In this document: positions 24,417 through 37,322 of the stretch, one piece after another | Layout: every line of letters begins with the position of its first letter | Numbering within the stretch: position 1 is the first letter of the stretch | Assembly (NCBI RefSeq): GCF_031877795.1 | Contig: NC_133954.1 | Location: 8,027,256-8,091,255, forward strand | Source: Strix aluco | Lineage: Eukaryota; Chordata; Aves; Strigiformes; Strigidae | Reading direction: 5' to 3' | DNA length: 64,000 nt | Program-made: the position numbers and the translations under genes | The notes under the pieces: generated by a model | The model's database searches: none | Told to the model about the DNA's origin: nothing | Seen by the model: only the letters and a program-made list of their open reading frames with translations

Positions 24417-26744
24417 TGCAATAAAACAATTCTCAGGAACCACGAAGCCACGCCGAGGGCTGGATTATTGTAAGTAGCAGGGGCTTCCCAATTCCTAGCG
24501 TGTCTATATGTCCATGTAAATTTATTGTTTGTTATTAATGTTATTGTCGTAAAATGTGACAAATAGCCGTCTTCATTTCCTCCCATTTCTCTTCACATGG
24601 TGGTATGTGTGTTTATACCCATCGAGGCATTTCATTGATATTTTTAGGAATATTCCTCTCTCTCCCTCTCCCTCTCTCTCCTCGCAACCTTTTTTTTTTT
24701 TTTTTTTCTTCCCCCTTTCTTGATTTATTACAATAAACATGTCAGCAGCAGTGCGGCTGCCATTGTGTGTGTGTTTGTGAGAGAGTTGTGTTGTTTATAG
24801 TGGTGTCCAAGATAAATCATTTCTCGAGTGAAAATGATGTGCAAGCGATGATATTTTAGAGCGAGGATCTCTCTCTACCCCACTCCCTGGAGTTGATTAT
24901 TTCAGACGATTTACAGTAATAGATCAGCAGCTAATATGAAAGCTCTGTAGCTGGGGGTCTTAAATTACAGCATCTGTGATTACCAATTAAGGAGAGATTT
25001 GTATAAATTTGGTAAACCGGGAACGCCTCATTGGCATATAAACCTAGTAAAAGAGCACGACCTTAATATAAAAATTACAGCTCGGAGTCCTGCGTTGCAA
25101 CATCCCTTTATCAACGATAACTCATTTTCTCCCCAGTTCCCTCTCCCCAGCCCCCGGCAGGACTCCTCGCTGGAGAACAGGCACAGGTTGCTTTAGCACA
25201 GCGAGGCAATTTCTGGAGATGCCCTATTTTAAACCAGACACAGAAATCGGACTTAAAATTCAACCAAAACCAATAAAAATAGAGATTGCAGCAGGAGGGC
25301 TGCAAGGTAGCTGCCTCTGAGAGAGGCACGAATCGCGTCCCAGGCAGGAAGGGGAGTTTGCCCATCAAAACCAGAACAATGGGGATCTGCGGGAACTGGG
25401 GCGCTGCCGAGGGACCCCAGCAGAGGCGGGTTGTCCCTCCGACCAAGAGAAAGGGGAATAAACTCCTTTCGGGTAATTCGTTGTGCTCTTCTAGCAGGAG
25501 GATAACTTTGCGCGGCTTTGTAGCGCCCGGATCTCGCTGAGGCTGCGATGGCGATGGATGGAGAGAGGGAGGAAAATGTTCTTAGGGTCAAAGTTGGAGA
25601 AGGTGCACTAAGAAATGTCTTTCTATTCAGGAGCCCAGGCCTGTTATTTACCTCGGGAAAAGCAGAGCTCCGAGGAGAAATAGCACTGAAAATAGGCTTA
25701 AATACTACCAGAACCTGGCCGGCAGCTGTAACCTTTTCAGTGATTTCTATGTAAAATACAGCTGAGCTGTAACAGGGAAATCTCTTTCAAGCCGCTGAGG
25801 TCGAGTCGCGAAGCTGAAGCTTTGGGGACGAGATGCGTGTCCCAATCGGGGGGCACCGCTACCTGCTTTACTGTCAGCGCGGGGAGCGCATCCTCCGCGG
25901 AAAATGGGAGGTCAGGAGTCAGGCACTGCCCTCCCCTCCCTTCTCCAAACTGGACCAAATTGGTCCTAAGCGGGAGTGTTGAAAGGGAAGGAGGAAGTGG
26001 GAGATCGCGTTTTTAAATATTTTACAAGCTCCAACATGCGAGGAGTCAATAAAACTGACAACAGGAGCAAAGATTAAATGTTCACACCGGATTCTCGGAT
26101 GAGAATTCAGCCTTTTCCCTCCTTCCCTTCCCTTTCCTCCCCTCTGCTCGCCAGCCACGTCTCACACCGCCCGGGCGGGGATATTTAACTCTGTCTGCTA
26201 GTGTAAACCTTTATGTAGCAAAATTAGAGCAACTCAGCGACTTTCATTAAATATTAAGGGAGATCCAGGGACGGTGACTGAGCCAGAAATACAGCATCAT
26301 TCTCTGTCAAGCCCCGTATTAATTTAAGTTGTCGGCTTCAAATGATGCAGACCCCCTCCCCTCTTCCTCCCCCACCCCCCTTTATTTTATTCGGTGGTAT
26401 TTTGTTTTATTTTGTTGCATTCTTATTTTTTTTTTTCTGTCGGCTTGGGGTGTTGAGCGTGAGAAATTGGCCCTTGGCGGGGGGCGGCTGCGGGCTCGGT
26501 GCGGGGGAGCCACCCCGCAGCCCCCGCCCTGGGCGGTAGCCCCCATTAAATCAATACCGGGGCTTTATTTATCCCCGGTCCAGACGCCTTTGTGCGAGTG
26601 TCGACCCTTAATAATCAGATGTCAGGAGGAGATGGGGTGGCCGGGGGCTGCCGGGTCGCTCTGGTCGAGCCTTCATGCTGGGGACACTGCCCCTACCCCG
26701 GGGCACTGCCTTCCTGGACCCGGGGTGGGGCTCCGGACCCCAAA

Positions 26745-27000
26745 TATGACCCTGGCTAAGAGCCCCAGACCCCGATGAAGAGACTCAGAGCCAGAATAGA
26801 AACTCAGCTCTTGGACAAGAGCTCCTCACCTCCGTTAGGAGACCCAGATCCAGGAGGGCACCCCATAACACGGGCAGGACCCCAAAACTTGGGAGAAGAG
26901 CCCCAAACCTTGGAGGGGATCACAGACCCGGCATAGGACCCAGAGCCGGGAAGGGACCCCAGACCCAGGATAGGACCCAGAGCGAGGAGGGGACCCCAGG
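26745..27000. repeat. Degenerate minisatellite, unit about 37 bp
   Basis: The best-kept copies lie at about 26920-26995 and share ATAGGACCCAGAGC followed by a GGA-rich segment and GACCCCAGACCC. Older copies to the left are more diverged. It lies in a GC-rich block between HOXB4 and HOXB3 and creates spurious reading frames on both strands. Confidence 0.65.
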
Positions 27001-29839
27001 GGCGCTCCCTGCCCAGCTCCGTCCCTGGCAGGGGGCTGTGGGAGGGGGCCGGGGAAGAGAAGGCGCTTGGGTGATGCAAAATTCCCCTCCGTGCCGGGTG
27101 CGGGATGGGAGGGCACCGTCCCGTCCCCGTCCCCCCCGGAGCACCGCCTCGGTCCTTGCTCCTGCCACAGATCCTCAGGGCTCTGCTCCCCCCACGCGTG
27201 TCAGCTCCATCCTCCCCCAAAACCAAGTTTCTCCCCTCTGTGGTTAGCGGTGGCCCGAGGAAAAGGGTTTGGTTTCGGCCAGAGCTGGGAAAGGAAGTCC
27301 GGAGCAGAAGCCTTTGCCCCGCGCATCTTCCGCGCATCTTCCGCGCAGCCCTACCGCCGCCGCTCACCACCGCCTCTCCCAGCTCAGCCGCCCAACAGCT
27401 TCGCTGCTCTCCCAGATCCGCTAAAAATAACGAGCAAATAGTTCCTTACCATTTTAAAGCTCTATTTCTTTATTAACACGCTGAAACGGAGTTTTTCGTG
27501 AAACCAGCTATTGCGCCTTATAGATACAAATGGCAGAAAGAACGTTCAAGAGCCGGGAGGAGATAATAAGCTATTTCAAGTAGGTCGAGCAAGTGCTATT
27601 TCATTAATTTCTGTGCAAGAAGCCTTTCTCCTTGCCTGTCATCTCGTCAGAAATTCCTGGTCTATCAGCGCTGCGAATCCGTGTTTATCACATCTCATCC
27701 CCAAAGAAATCTCCCTCCCTTTCCCTCTCGGCCAGACATACCCTATCTTCTCTCAAAGAGGAAGCTATTAACGTTGTAAATATGAGTCAACAGCACCTTA
27801 ATTCATAATTTATTGCAGGCGGTAGGAGAGAGTTATTTAAGATCAAAGCATCGCGGAGGGCGAGAGCTGCAAGGCGTGGAGACCAGGGAGCGGAGCAATA
27901 AAGGAGGATAACGCGGAAACCTGTGGCTTAGGCGCGGAGAGGCGCGGAGCGGACGCGGCGACAGGGCGGGCAGGAAGAGGCAGCAGCTTCCCCCCCCCCC
28001 CCCTTTTTTTTTTTTTTTCCCCTGGTAGGGGGTTTCGGGGAGTGTTTGCCCTGCCCGGCCCCCAGCATCACCCCCGGGCAGCTCCCGCCGCTCAAGAGAC
28101 GCGGTTCAGGCCAGAGCAAACCCGGCATCACCCCAAATCCGCCCGCTGCAGGCCCAGGATCCGCGGGAGGGGGGGGGGCCCGGAGCTGATGCCAATGATG
28201 CCTCTTCATTTTCATATTTAAAAAGGGAGGCGAACGCGAGTCGCAGGCAGACAAGACAAAAGGGAAGAGCTCGGCCGCTTTTCAGTTAAATAGGCAAAAG
28301 TTTGGAAACGGTGAAGGTTTTCTTTGAAGTTTTCTTTCTTTTTTTTTTCTTTTTTTTTTTTTTTTTTGGTGGGGGTGAGGGGGGAGACGAAAGAAATAAA
28401 AGGCAACAACCACATTTCAACACTTCCCTGCGCGTAACCATCCCGGTTGAAAAGGAAGGCTATAAATCAGAGACGATGGTGGAGATTTGACTCATTATTT
28501 TTTTTTTTTTTTAGCGTAGATATGAGGGGAGGGGTTACGGCGAAATCCCCACTCGTTGCTAGTTCGTCTCCTTTTGATGTCGGACTCAATGCGAAATATA
28601 TCAGCGCTTTATTGGCAGCGGTATCTAGAGGTCAGGAGAGAAGCCTGAAAAACTTCGGGTCAAATTCTCTCCGAGCATGTCCCGGTGAAATCAATAGGGA
28701 ATGGCAGTCCGCGGCCTCCGGGCTGGGGGGGACACGGGGAAGGGACCGGCCGTCCCCCCCCGAGCCCCTTTCCCACCGCTCCAGTACCGCCGCTGCGCCC
28801 CGGAGCCTGCGAGCCCATCACCTGCCTCCGGGTCCAGCGCTCCGGCCGCTCGCCCAACTCGGGGTGGGTGTGGGTTGGTTTTTTTTTTTTGGTGGGGAGG
28901 GTTTGTCCCCCCCCCCGCCCCCCTTCACTGCCGGTTTTTGGGAGCCGACGCCGCGCCATGGCACGCTTCGCCCTTTCACCAGCATCCAGATCCATATTTC
29001 CTCTCCCCGCGCTGAGGTCAGCTCCAGCAAAGCCGAGTCTAAAAATAACCTCCAGGATCTGGTTTGTTGCTACTGGTACTTCTCCCGCTCTGTGTTTCTA
29101 CCGCGAGAGTCCAAACTATTCCCTGAAAAAGGGCAAGATTTAATGACAGGGTATCTACCCGGGGCTACTGGGAAGGGTGGGGGGTGAAAGAAAGTAAGAA
29201 CCCCGGTGGGCTTTGCATAACTTTTATTCCCCCCCCTTTCTTTCTCTCTCTTTCCTTCTTTCTTTCTTTCCTTCTTTTTTTTCCCCTTTCCCCGGACGAG
29301 ACATATGGAATCAATTTTGAATCCTGACATTGAAGGCTGGCCAATTCCTACTGGCTCTAAAAACCAGAATCCATTTGGTTCCCTTCTCTCCAGCACCCCT
29401 TGTCACTCAGTATTATAACCGTCTTGCAACATTTTAAGTCTTTATAAAGAGAAACAGCTTTCCAGACAGATACCAAGGATTCGGGAGTGGGGGAGGTTTT
29501 CAGGGGCTTTTTTTTTTTAAAAAAAAAAAAAAAGGGGGAACGGGCACATAACCCCCCCTCCTGACACCCCCATCTCATCCCCCTCCGCTCGGCATCTCTC
29601 TGCAAAGGGGGCCGCATCCTTGCAGTACTTTAAGCTGTTTTGGAAGAGTTTCTATTTTTCAACACGTCAAGTCAGTTTGAATCGAGCGAGTCCAAAAAAA
29701 ATATCAAAGCATCTTTGGGGGAAAAAAAAAAAAATCCAAACCGTCCGAGAAAGCTGTCAGCAAGATCCACCGGGGTGCAATAAAGTAGTTTCTTCTCCTT
29801 AATTTGCCTGCTCCAGTTGCCAACTCGCACCGCCCCGAT

Positions 29840-29887
29840 CCGGCTTCGCTCCTTCTTCTCGATGTCCTGGGTCGGACAGTATCACAG
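29840..29887 (+). other. Possible untranslated exon end (strong splice donor)
   Basis: The sequence ATCACAG|GTAAGA matches the donor consensus almost perfectly, with the cut after 29887. If transcribed on the + strand it could join to the HOXB3 acceptor at 41091. The exon start is unknown. Isolated donor matches occur by chance, so support is weak. Confidence 0.2.
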
Positions 29888-32800
29888 GTAAGAAGTTAAA
29901 AAAAATAAATAAAAGAATGACGCGGCTCTGCCTTTCCTACCTTCTCAGCTCCGCCGCTGTGAGATATAATTAATTGCTCCGAAAGCTTTGACAGGCTTCT
30001 CCACCGCTCACCGTGAGCTATAGCTGACTTTCTCCTGGTAACAAATTAAGACTGATGCCTCGGGAGCAGGATCGGAGAAGCTGAAGATGAGCAAAAATTA
30101 TCTCGCAGGGTCCATAACCGAGACCGGCCGCAAACCGCTTCTTTCCAAGTGCGTGTTTCCCCGCGAAGTTTGTCTGGGACACATTTGTTAAAGGTTTAGC
30201 ACCTCTCTCTTGTTTGAAAAAGAAACTACAAAAGCCCATTGGAAAAGCGGGGTGTTAAACTGAAGAATGTATGTGATGGTGATTTATGGCCCTACAAAGT
30301 TTTTTGTTTACTTGAAGCAGACCTTAATTACAAGGGCTTCTTAAAAAAAAAAAAAAAAAAAAAAAAAGATTTCCCAAGCTCTGTGTATGTCCATAGCGGG
30401 TTTTCCCTCCCCAGGTCTGGGTGTAGTGGCCAGATGTGACTAACAAACATCTGGTTAGTTGAGCTGCTTTTCCTTTTAGCCGGCCGGTGCGTTTGACCGA
30501 AATGGGTAAGATTGAGACTCTTGAACATTTGGCAGAAAAGCGGTGGCTGTTGGGGAGAGTCCGAGCCTGAAAATATGAGGGTTTTTTAAAGGTTCAAGGT
30601 TTGTTTGGGTTTGGGGAGGGGATGTCCTCCAAAAATGGGTCACTTCGCTCAAATGCAGTTTCTTGGATTGAGAGGGAAACGGCCGGGAGGGCGAGATTTC
30701 GCGTGGGAATATCGGATGCGTTATTTTCTACGGACTTGTGCTATTCATTTCTGCCGCGAAAAAAATCCCCCCTCCATCCTCCCCCGTGAACGCCCGATGT
30801 GTATTTTAAGAGCGAGACAGGAAAATCGTTCGTATGGAGGAAAAAAGCCTTCAAGAAATCGAATTAAACCTGGAAAGTTTTTCTAAATATATATATATTT
30901 GTGCTCTCTGTTCTCTTTTGGTTTCTTCCCCTTTAGAGCGAGATAATAACTCAGTCTCCGGCACAAGTTGCCAGTTCTAAAAATGTCCTCATGCATTGTG
31001 AAACTGGAAAAGTTTTGACTCTGTCTAATATTTCCCGAGGCGAACTGGTATATTGGCAGGAGCTCGGATACACAAGCTTCTGTTTCGGTTTTTTCTTTTT
31101 TGTGTGTGTGTGTGTTTTTTTTCTTCTTCCCCTGAAAATTGCTTTGCATTAAATTTCCTCAGCTTCAGAATTATCTTTACTCGCCTCCAGCTAAAGTTGA
31201 AATTTTTTACCAAGCGCTTGATCTGTTGGCGAATGAAATCTGAGAAGAAACCGCAGGCCCTAAGTGGCCGTAATTTAATTGATTTTATCATAAATCATCA
31301 ACTTCATGAAGAACCAAAGTTTTCATTGAAGTAAATTGATATTAATGGAGACTTTCTGAAATGTAACCGTATAGATCTATATGATGGTGGTGCTTCCACT
31401 TCTGCTCTTTTTGGACAGGAGATTTTAGGGGGGGGGCAGGTATTTTTCCACCCTTCCAGTTTTCGTTTCTCCTACCCTCCCTAAAAAAACGACTTCTTTC
31501 CCCACACACCCCTCCCCAGCGTGGGGAATCTGATCCCGGGCGTGGAGGGGGGATTGAGAGCTCGGCTCCTTTTTGGGGCACCGCAACAGTGGGGAAATCC
31601 AGGAGCACCGAGATGAGGATTTTTTTTGGGGGGGGGAGCATCGAACAGTTGGGTTTCCTCGGGTTATTCCCCTAGGCAGGTTCTTCCCTCTGCCCAGGAG
31701 TTTGGTGGCCGTAGGGGTGGGATATTTCTGCCAAAAACACGCGTGTTGCCGCGAGGTGCGTCCCGGCTCGTCCAACGCCAGCACCGCTTTGCTCGCATCC
31801 GTGTTAAAAATAGAAATCGGATTTAAACCCCCCGCTTCCACCTACGCGGCCTCTCCCGCGTTAAACATTGCCGTTCCCGAAGCTTTCCCGCCTAATTAAA
31901 AATTAACTAAGAGGCCGGGAGGGATGGGAGCCCTTTGATATGGTGATGAGGATGACAGACCGAATGCCCTTACAGTAATAGAGGATTTTAGCGAAGGGCA
32001 GTGGCGCGGGTGTGTGCCGGTGTTTGTGGGGTGTGTGCAGGGATGCACAGGGCAGGGAGGATGCAGGGCTCAGTGGTATCCGCACGGTTTCCTACAGACG
32101 ATAAATATTCAGTGTAAACATCCCAAAACAGAGAAATAGAATTCTTTGACACCACTTCTTTCTCCCTCTCCTGAGACTCCTTCCTCAGAAATTGTTAGTC
32201 TTTATGAATTATCACAAGGAAGCAGGTAAAATGGAACTCATTTCTTCTCCCAGGTCCCTTCTCCCCCATGCCCAGCTCGTTCTCCAGCGCCAGTCGGGTC
32301 CCGGATTCAGGCGAGTATCACTGCAAAAAATAACCGAATTCCTTCCTTTTCTCACAGAAACGGCCACTGCGGTAGCGTGGGTGCCTGGTCCTCCCGGGAG
32401 GCGAAAGAAGGGCAGTGGGAGAAAAGCTTTGAATCCTCATTTTCTCCCTCTCTCTCTCTTTTTTTTTTTTTGTTTGTTTTGTTTTGGTTTGGTTTTTTTT
32501 TTTTAGGAGGAGAAGGAGGGTGGGGGTTAAAATGGAAAGAAATAGGGAGCCTGGACTTGAGCGCAGGAGCCGCGTCCTCGGGGCCGGGGCCAGCGGCGGC
32601 AGCCCGGGCGCGGCTCCGGGGGGCGAGGAGCCCATCCCCAGGGCCTCCGGGCGCTTCTCCTCCTCCGGGGAGACAGAGAAGCCCCTCTCCGTTTTTTCTG
32701 TCCCCCAAACCCGTTATTTTTTCCCTCCGTTTCCGTCGCCTTTGCCATTTGGCTGGACGCTGAGGCTTTGGGAGCGGTAGCTGCTGCGGTCGCTTTCCTC

Positions 32801-33082
32801 GTCAGTGTTTGTTGGCTTCCTTCACCTTCAGGTTAAAAGATAAAAAGGAAAACTAAAAAAAAAAAAAAACAAACAACCAAAAAAGAAAAATAAAAAGCAG
32901 CCCAGAACGCCTCAAAGGCCAGGGCAGCCCCAGCTGCGGCAGGAGGGAACGAGGGGCATCGCCTGCCCGGCTGCCCGGGAAGTTTGGGGAATTTGCTGAT
33001 GGGGGAATTAGTGGGACTGGAGGGGGGAGCCGGTCATTTACCAATTCTGTATAAAACGGGCAAAAGGTTGACGTGTCCCAGT

Positions 33083-33181
33083 CACGTGAGCGCATAATTC
33101 AAGCTATTATTTTGGCATTTGGAAGCGGGGAGGGGGGGGAAGAGAAGAAAAGTGGGGATGGTGATTCCCAGCCCGTCTCTG
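33083..33181 (+). promoter_or_regulatory. HOXB3: Candidate alternative HOXB3 promoter and untranslated exon
   Basis: A TCACGTGA E-box (core 33083-33088) is followed by an AT-rich segment with CATAATTCAAGCTATTATTTTGG, split here by overlapping homeodomain cores, and then by a purine-rich stretch ending in CTG|GTGAGC at 33181/33182. A promoter at about 33.1 kb with an exon ending at 33181 could splice to the HOXB3 5'UTR acceptor at 41091. HOXB3 is known to have distal promoters in mammals, but the assignment here is inferred. Confidence 0.3.
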
Positions 33182-36100
33182 GTGAGCTGCTCCCAAAATA
33201 GCTATTTGTAGCTGATATCGCAAACTGCCGCCTCCTCTCACCTCCACGCACCCCCCATGTCCCCCCACCCACTCCCCCGCACCTCACCCCCCGCTGGGGC
33301 CAGGAGAAGCTTTTGGCGACGGGTGGGCCCATGGGAGAGGGGTGCTGCGGGGGTCGGGGGGACCCAGCCCCGGCAGGAGCCTGGGAGTTGTGTGTCCGCC
33401 CGGTTGTTGTTTTTGTTTTGTTTTTTTGGAAACAATTCCAAAGCACTTCCGCTGATTGATCATTAACCTGGTGAGTTATTGCTCTTCTAAGCAAAGGTCA
33501 GGGGGAGAAAAAGGTCTAATCTGTCAAGGCAAACCCACTGCTCGCTCAGTTTCATTTTGATTTCTTATCCGGGCTGGCTTCTGTTTGGGGTTTCAGGAGG
33601 TCCTGGACCCTCCATAACTCTCCCCTCCTCCTCGGAGCTCTCCCCCTCCCCGGACTCTCTGTTTGTGGAGTGGGAAAACCCAAACTCCTTCCCTTTAGGT
33701 AAAAAAAAAAAAAAGGGGGGGCAAAAGGAGGGTGAGCAGCCCCGCGGGAGGAGGCGGTGGGTGCTGTGCGGCTCCTCGCCCTGCCCTGGGGGACATGAGC
33801 CCATGGGCGAGTGCGAGGCGAGCAGGGGCTGGGCTGGATCTGCACCGCCTCGACGAGAAAAATTAATGCAAAGCAAATAGAGAAAAAAAAACCACAACCA
33901 ACAAATCAAAACAAAGAACGCCCGTGCGGGAGGGGGAGAACCTCGCTCCATCCCTCTTCTGCCTGTTCTGCGAGGGAATAAATGAAAAACAAAGGAAAAC
34001 AAACACCCCCCTCGCCCTCCTTGCAGGAACCGTTATTTATACCAGCGTCTTTTTGGTTGTTTGTTTGTTTGTTTCTCTTTTCCCCTCCTCCCTCCTGCAT
34101 CCACTCCAAATAAACGCGTTTTTCCCTCTTTTCTCCACCTCCTCCCCGGGCCCTGCGTGGGAGGAACTTGCCGAGGCTCAGCTTGCGTTTGCTGAGCTCA
34201 CAGCGCAGAAAGGGTGTTTTCTTTTCTTTCCCCCCCCTCTTTTTTTTTTTTTCCTCTTTACAAATCTCTGTGTGTACTCTACAGAGGGAACTGAAAAGCC
34301 CCAGTTAACCGGGGAAGGCTGTGATGTAAGTGGAATATTGCCAAAGCTGTGTATTAAAGTGTGCGCGCATGTAATAATAATACTAATAAAAAATACAGCT
34401 ATAGGCCGCCGACTAGAGAAGGTCACGAAGCATCCGCGGTTGATTTATGGACTCGGGGATGTTGTCACAAGCAGAGTAGGGGTGTGAGGGGAACATTTTT
34501 ATTTGAGATTAATAACATCAACATACAGAACGGAAACAGGATTATTAAAGCGACTGAATGTTTCCCAAAACGAAAATATTTTTAAATGAGATTGCTTTTT
34601 CTTTCTCCCCTTCTTTCTCCCTTTCCGAGTCCTTCGTGCCAAAGTTGCGGTGATAAATCTCGGCGTGGCTTTAAAAATGTTTACGGCTCGATACCGTTAA
34701 TTTTGATACCAAATCACTGCTGTGTGAATGGTGTCCTCGTACCCTATAAAGCGTCTCCGTCCTCCCCCCTTCGTGGCGATCCTCCGACCACATTGGAGAA
34801 ACACGAAAAAACAGATTTTGAGTCCTTAAGACTTTTCTGCCTTTCAGGAAAACGCCCTCCTATTTTCCCTACTGTTACCCTGTTGTTGAATCCAGACCTA
34901 ATTATCTGCATGTACTTAATGTCTTAATCGCATTTATTTCTGAAATTACGACCAGAATTTAACCAACCCCCTTCCCGATATATATATATATTTTAAATTA
35001 CATTCAGAGTTCACCACCAGCCGTGGACAAGCCGCCCAGGGTCCACGCCAAACCGTTTCCATCACTAACGCGAACCCCAGAAGGGGCGAAACGTTTCCCT
35101 CGCCGGGGGGTTTCCACGGGGAAAGGTGGAAAGAAACGCCGGGGAGACAGGGGATTGCATCAGATTTACAGAAATAAACCTGGTGTCCACCGCCTCTGAG
35201 GAGAACATTGGGGTATCAGTGGACGGGGACGGGTGCAGCCCTGGAGAAGCTGGGGAGAGAATCTCAGAGGAGATGCTGGGGCTTTTGTTCAGCAGAGCCT
35301 GTCTTCTCCCCATTTCCACCCAAAGGTTTCTCCCTATGATGAATTCCCTTGCCCACGCTTTTCTGACCGAAGTTTCATACTTTTTTTTCCCCTTTTTTCC
35401 CTCCCCCAGTTCTTCTCCTTTCTCAAAGTCCACCGCTGCCTCGTATTTGCTGGACCAGACATCCGAGAATTGGTGAGTTTTGCTGAATATCCTACCTGGT
35501 CCCCTGTCTGTGTGTGTCTCCGTATCTCCCTCTGCATCAGGCTTGGAAGCCATTCCTTCTCTAAAGTCACCCAACGTGACTTTTTTTTTTTTTTTTTTTC
35601 CCCCTCCACCAACCCCAGAATAAGCACGGCTGCCCTGGATTTCAGCTGAGTATTTTCATTTTGCTACTGGCTTGTCTTTAAACTTTGTGATTTATGGCCG
35701 TAACTTTGAGGGAGTGTTTTAAATGGAAGATATTTCCTGTACTCCCTTTGAAGGGAAATCCAGTCAGATTGCAACATTTGCTGCTGATTTCGTGACGAGA
35801 GCGAGGGAGTTACATTTTAAAGGAAAAAAAGCTGCAACCAAAGGAAAGATGGCAATAGCCAGGGACCCTAAAAATACCTACTTACAGGAGCTCAACGTAT
35901 AAACGTGCAACGACCTTCTTAAAAAGGTTTTTTTTCGGCTGCCAGTTAAGGTTAAACCAAAATTTTGCACTTCAGAGGAGTTACTTGCAGAATCCGAGGT
36001 ACTTCTGATTGCGTAGGTATTCCAAATAGTCAGTGGAGATCCATATTCAGAAACCTATAGAGTACTTCACCTACAGAAAAGTATTTAAAAGAATAGTCCA

Positions 36101-37316
36101 CGTCTGTTTTTCCTCTTTCCTTCCCTGGGATTTCAACGCCGGGGCTCCAAAACAGGAACTATCTTGTAGCAGAAGATTTATGTTGGAGCAGTTCATAAAA
36201 AGTCAGATGGGGGGGGAAAAAAAAAAAAAATCGCAATAATGGTGTCCCCTGGTCGAAACCCTCACATCTGGGATCTGAACACTGCAGCCAGAACAATAGC
36301 TGGAAACACCGTAGTCCTTGGCGTAAGACTTTATCCATCACCTAGAAAACCTGGGCTGTCCAACCCACAGTAAGTCCTCTCAAAAGTCAAATATTTCCTT
36401 GGACACCCTTCTTTTTCTTTCCAGAGTTATCAGCCTAAAGGTGCACACCCCACCTCCCCAAAAAAAAAGGGCGATGCAAACCCCCCGACTGGTCATACCT
36501 TCCCAGCGAAGTCCAAAAAGCCTTTGTGGTCCCTCTTTTTCTTGCTTTGCTAAACGTAAATTCCCCCTAGTCAGCACTTAACCCAAAGGACTGAGCGCCA
36601 GAATTAAAGGAAGATAATTGCGATGTGAAACAAAAGTAGCGCTTAAAAAAAAAAAAAAAAAAGAAAAGAAAGAAAAAGAAAAAAAGGAAGTGCAGACACC
36701 TAAATTCCTTGCTCTGCCTTCCTCCCACTCGCCAGCCCCTCCTCGGCCCGGACTTTCCCCAAAACGCATCTTGGCGAGTTTCTGCTCTCGGCAGCCGCGT
36801 GGGAGCGGGGAAAGGCATAAATCTCCCGTGGCGACAGCAGCAGCGCCCTGCATAGCAATAACGGTGTTATTAATAATAGCAATAATAATCATCTTTATTG
36901 TTCAACACCTCGCTGCCTTGGCCTCCCCCGGGGGCGATTTGCGCCCCGAACCCCCCCCAAACCCCGCACCTACTCCCCGGCGGAGGCCGAGAGGAGCCCC
37001 CAGACATTGGGACGCACAAACTTAACGCCAAAGTTACGCGGAGTTGCATCAACACAAGAGATTCCTTCCCCCTTCTCCTCTCCACCCGTGCAAACACGGG
37101 GGCCAGCGGCTCTCGGCACCCCCCCCCGGGCCCCAGAAAAGTGGGTTTCATATGGGGGGGGGGGTGTCTGCGAGGAGCCAAACGCAGCCGAAGGGCCGGG
37201 GGAGGGAAAGCATCAGCTATTGAAAGAGCCGCGATCGCCGCCGCGGAAGGGGAGGGGGGGAGACTATGACTATGTTGAAACGGTTTATTAGCATAAATTG
37301 ACACCTAATTGTTAAA

Positions 37317-37322
37317 CACGTG
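37317..37322 (+). promoter_or_regulatory. CACGTG E-box in an AT-rich complex block
   Basis: CACGTG lies between ACCTAATTGTTAAA and AATCAAAGG, inside a non-repetitive block at 37260-37470 that also has TTAGCATAAATTG and ATTAGCATAATTT. The block looks like a conserved non-coding element upstream of HOXB3. Conservation cannot be checked here. Confidence 0.3.

Larger units (their letters stand above)
18801..29800. other. HOXB4-HOXB3 intergenic region, HOXB4-proximal part
   Basis: No protein-coding gene is supported. Complex AT-rich blocks with many homeodomain cores lie at about 19000-19480, 22440-22620, 23690-23830, 24130-25100, 26180-26340 and 27480-27850, and are the best candidates for HOXB4 and HOXB3 enhancers. 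GC-rich blocks at 20790-21300, 21430-22140 and 26460-27440 hold decayed minisatellites. Poly-T tracts lie at 19948-19968, 20130-20150, 23581-23603 and 24690-24709. A GA-rich tract covers 24340-24416. CACGTG beside AT-rich homeodomain cores occurs at 24208. Long frames here appear on both strands at once and are not genes. Confidence 0.55.

Noticed and set aside
26804-27370. 188-codon minus-strand frame
   Set aside because: It covers the decayed minisatellite and yields repetitive Gly/Ser/Pro-rich sequence.
27784-27800. TGAGTCAACAGCA as the HOXB3 KREISLER/MAFB site
   Set aside because: It has only partial MARE similarity and I could not match it to the known HOXB3 r5 element.
29140-29153. ACAGGGTATCTACCC as a miR-10-related sequence
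   Set aside because: It contains the seed complement but does not match the miRNA beyond it, forms no miR-10 hairpin and lies outside a known 3'UTR.
28447-29187. 246-codon frame in the HOXB4-HOXB3 gap
   Set aside because: It runs through poly-T and poly-C tracts, has low-complexity sequence and overlapping alternatives in other frames.
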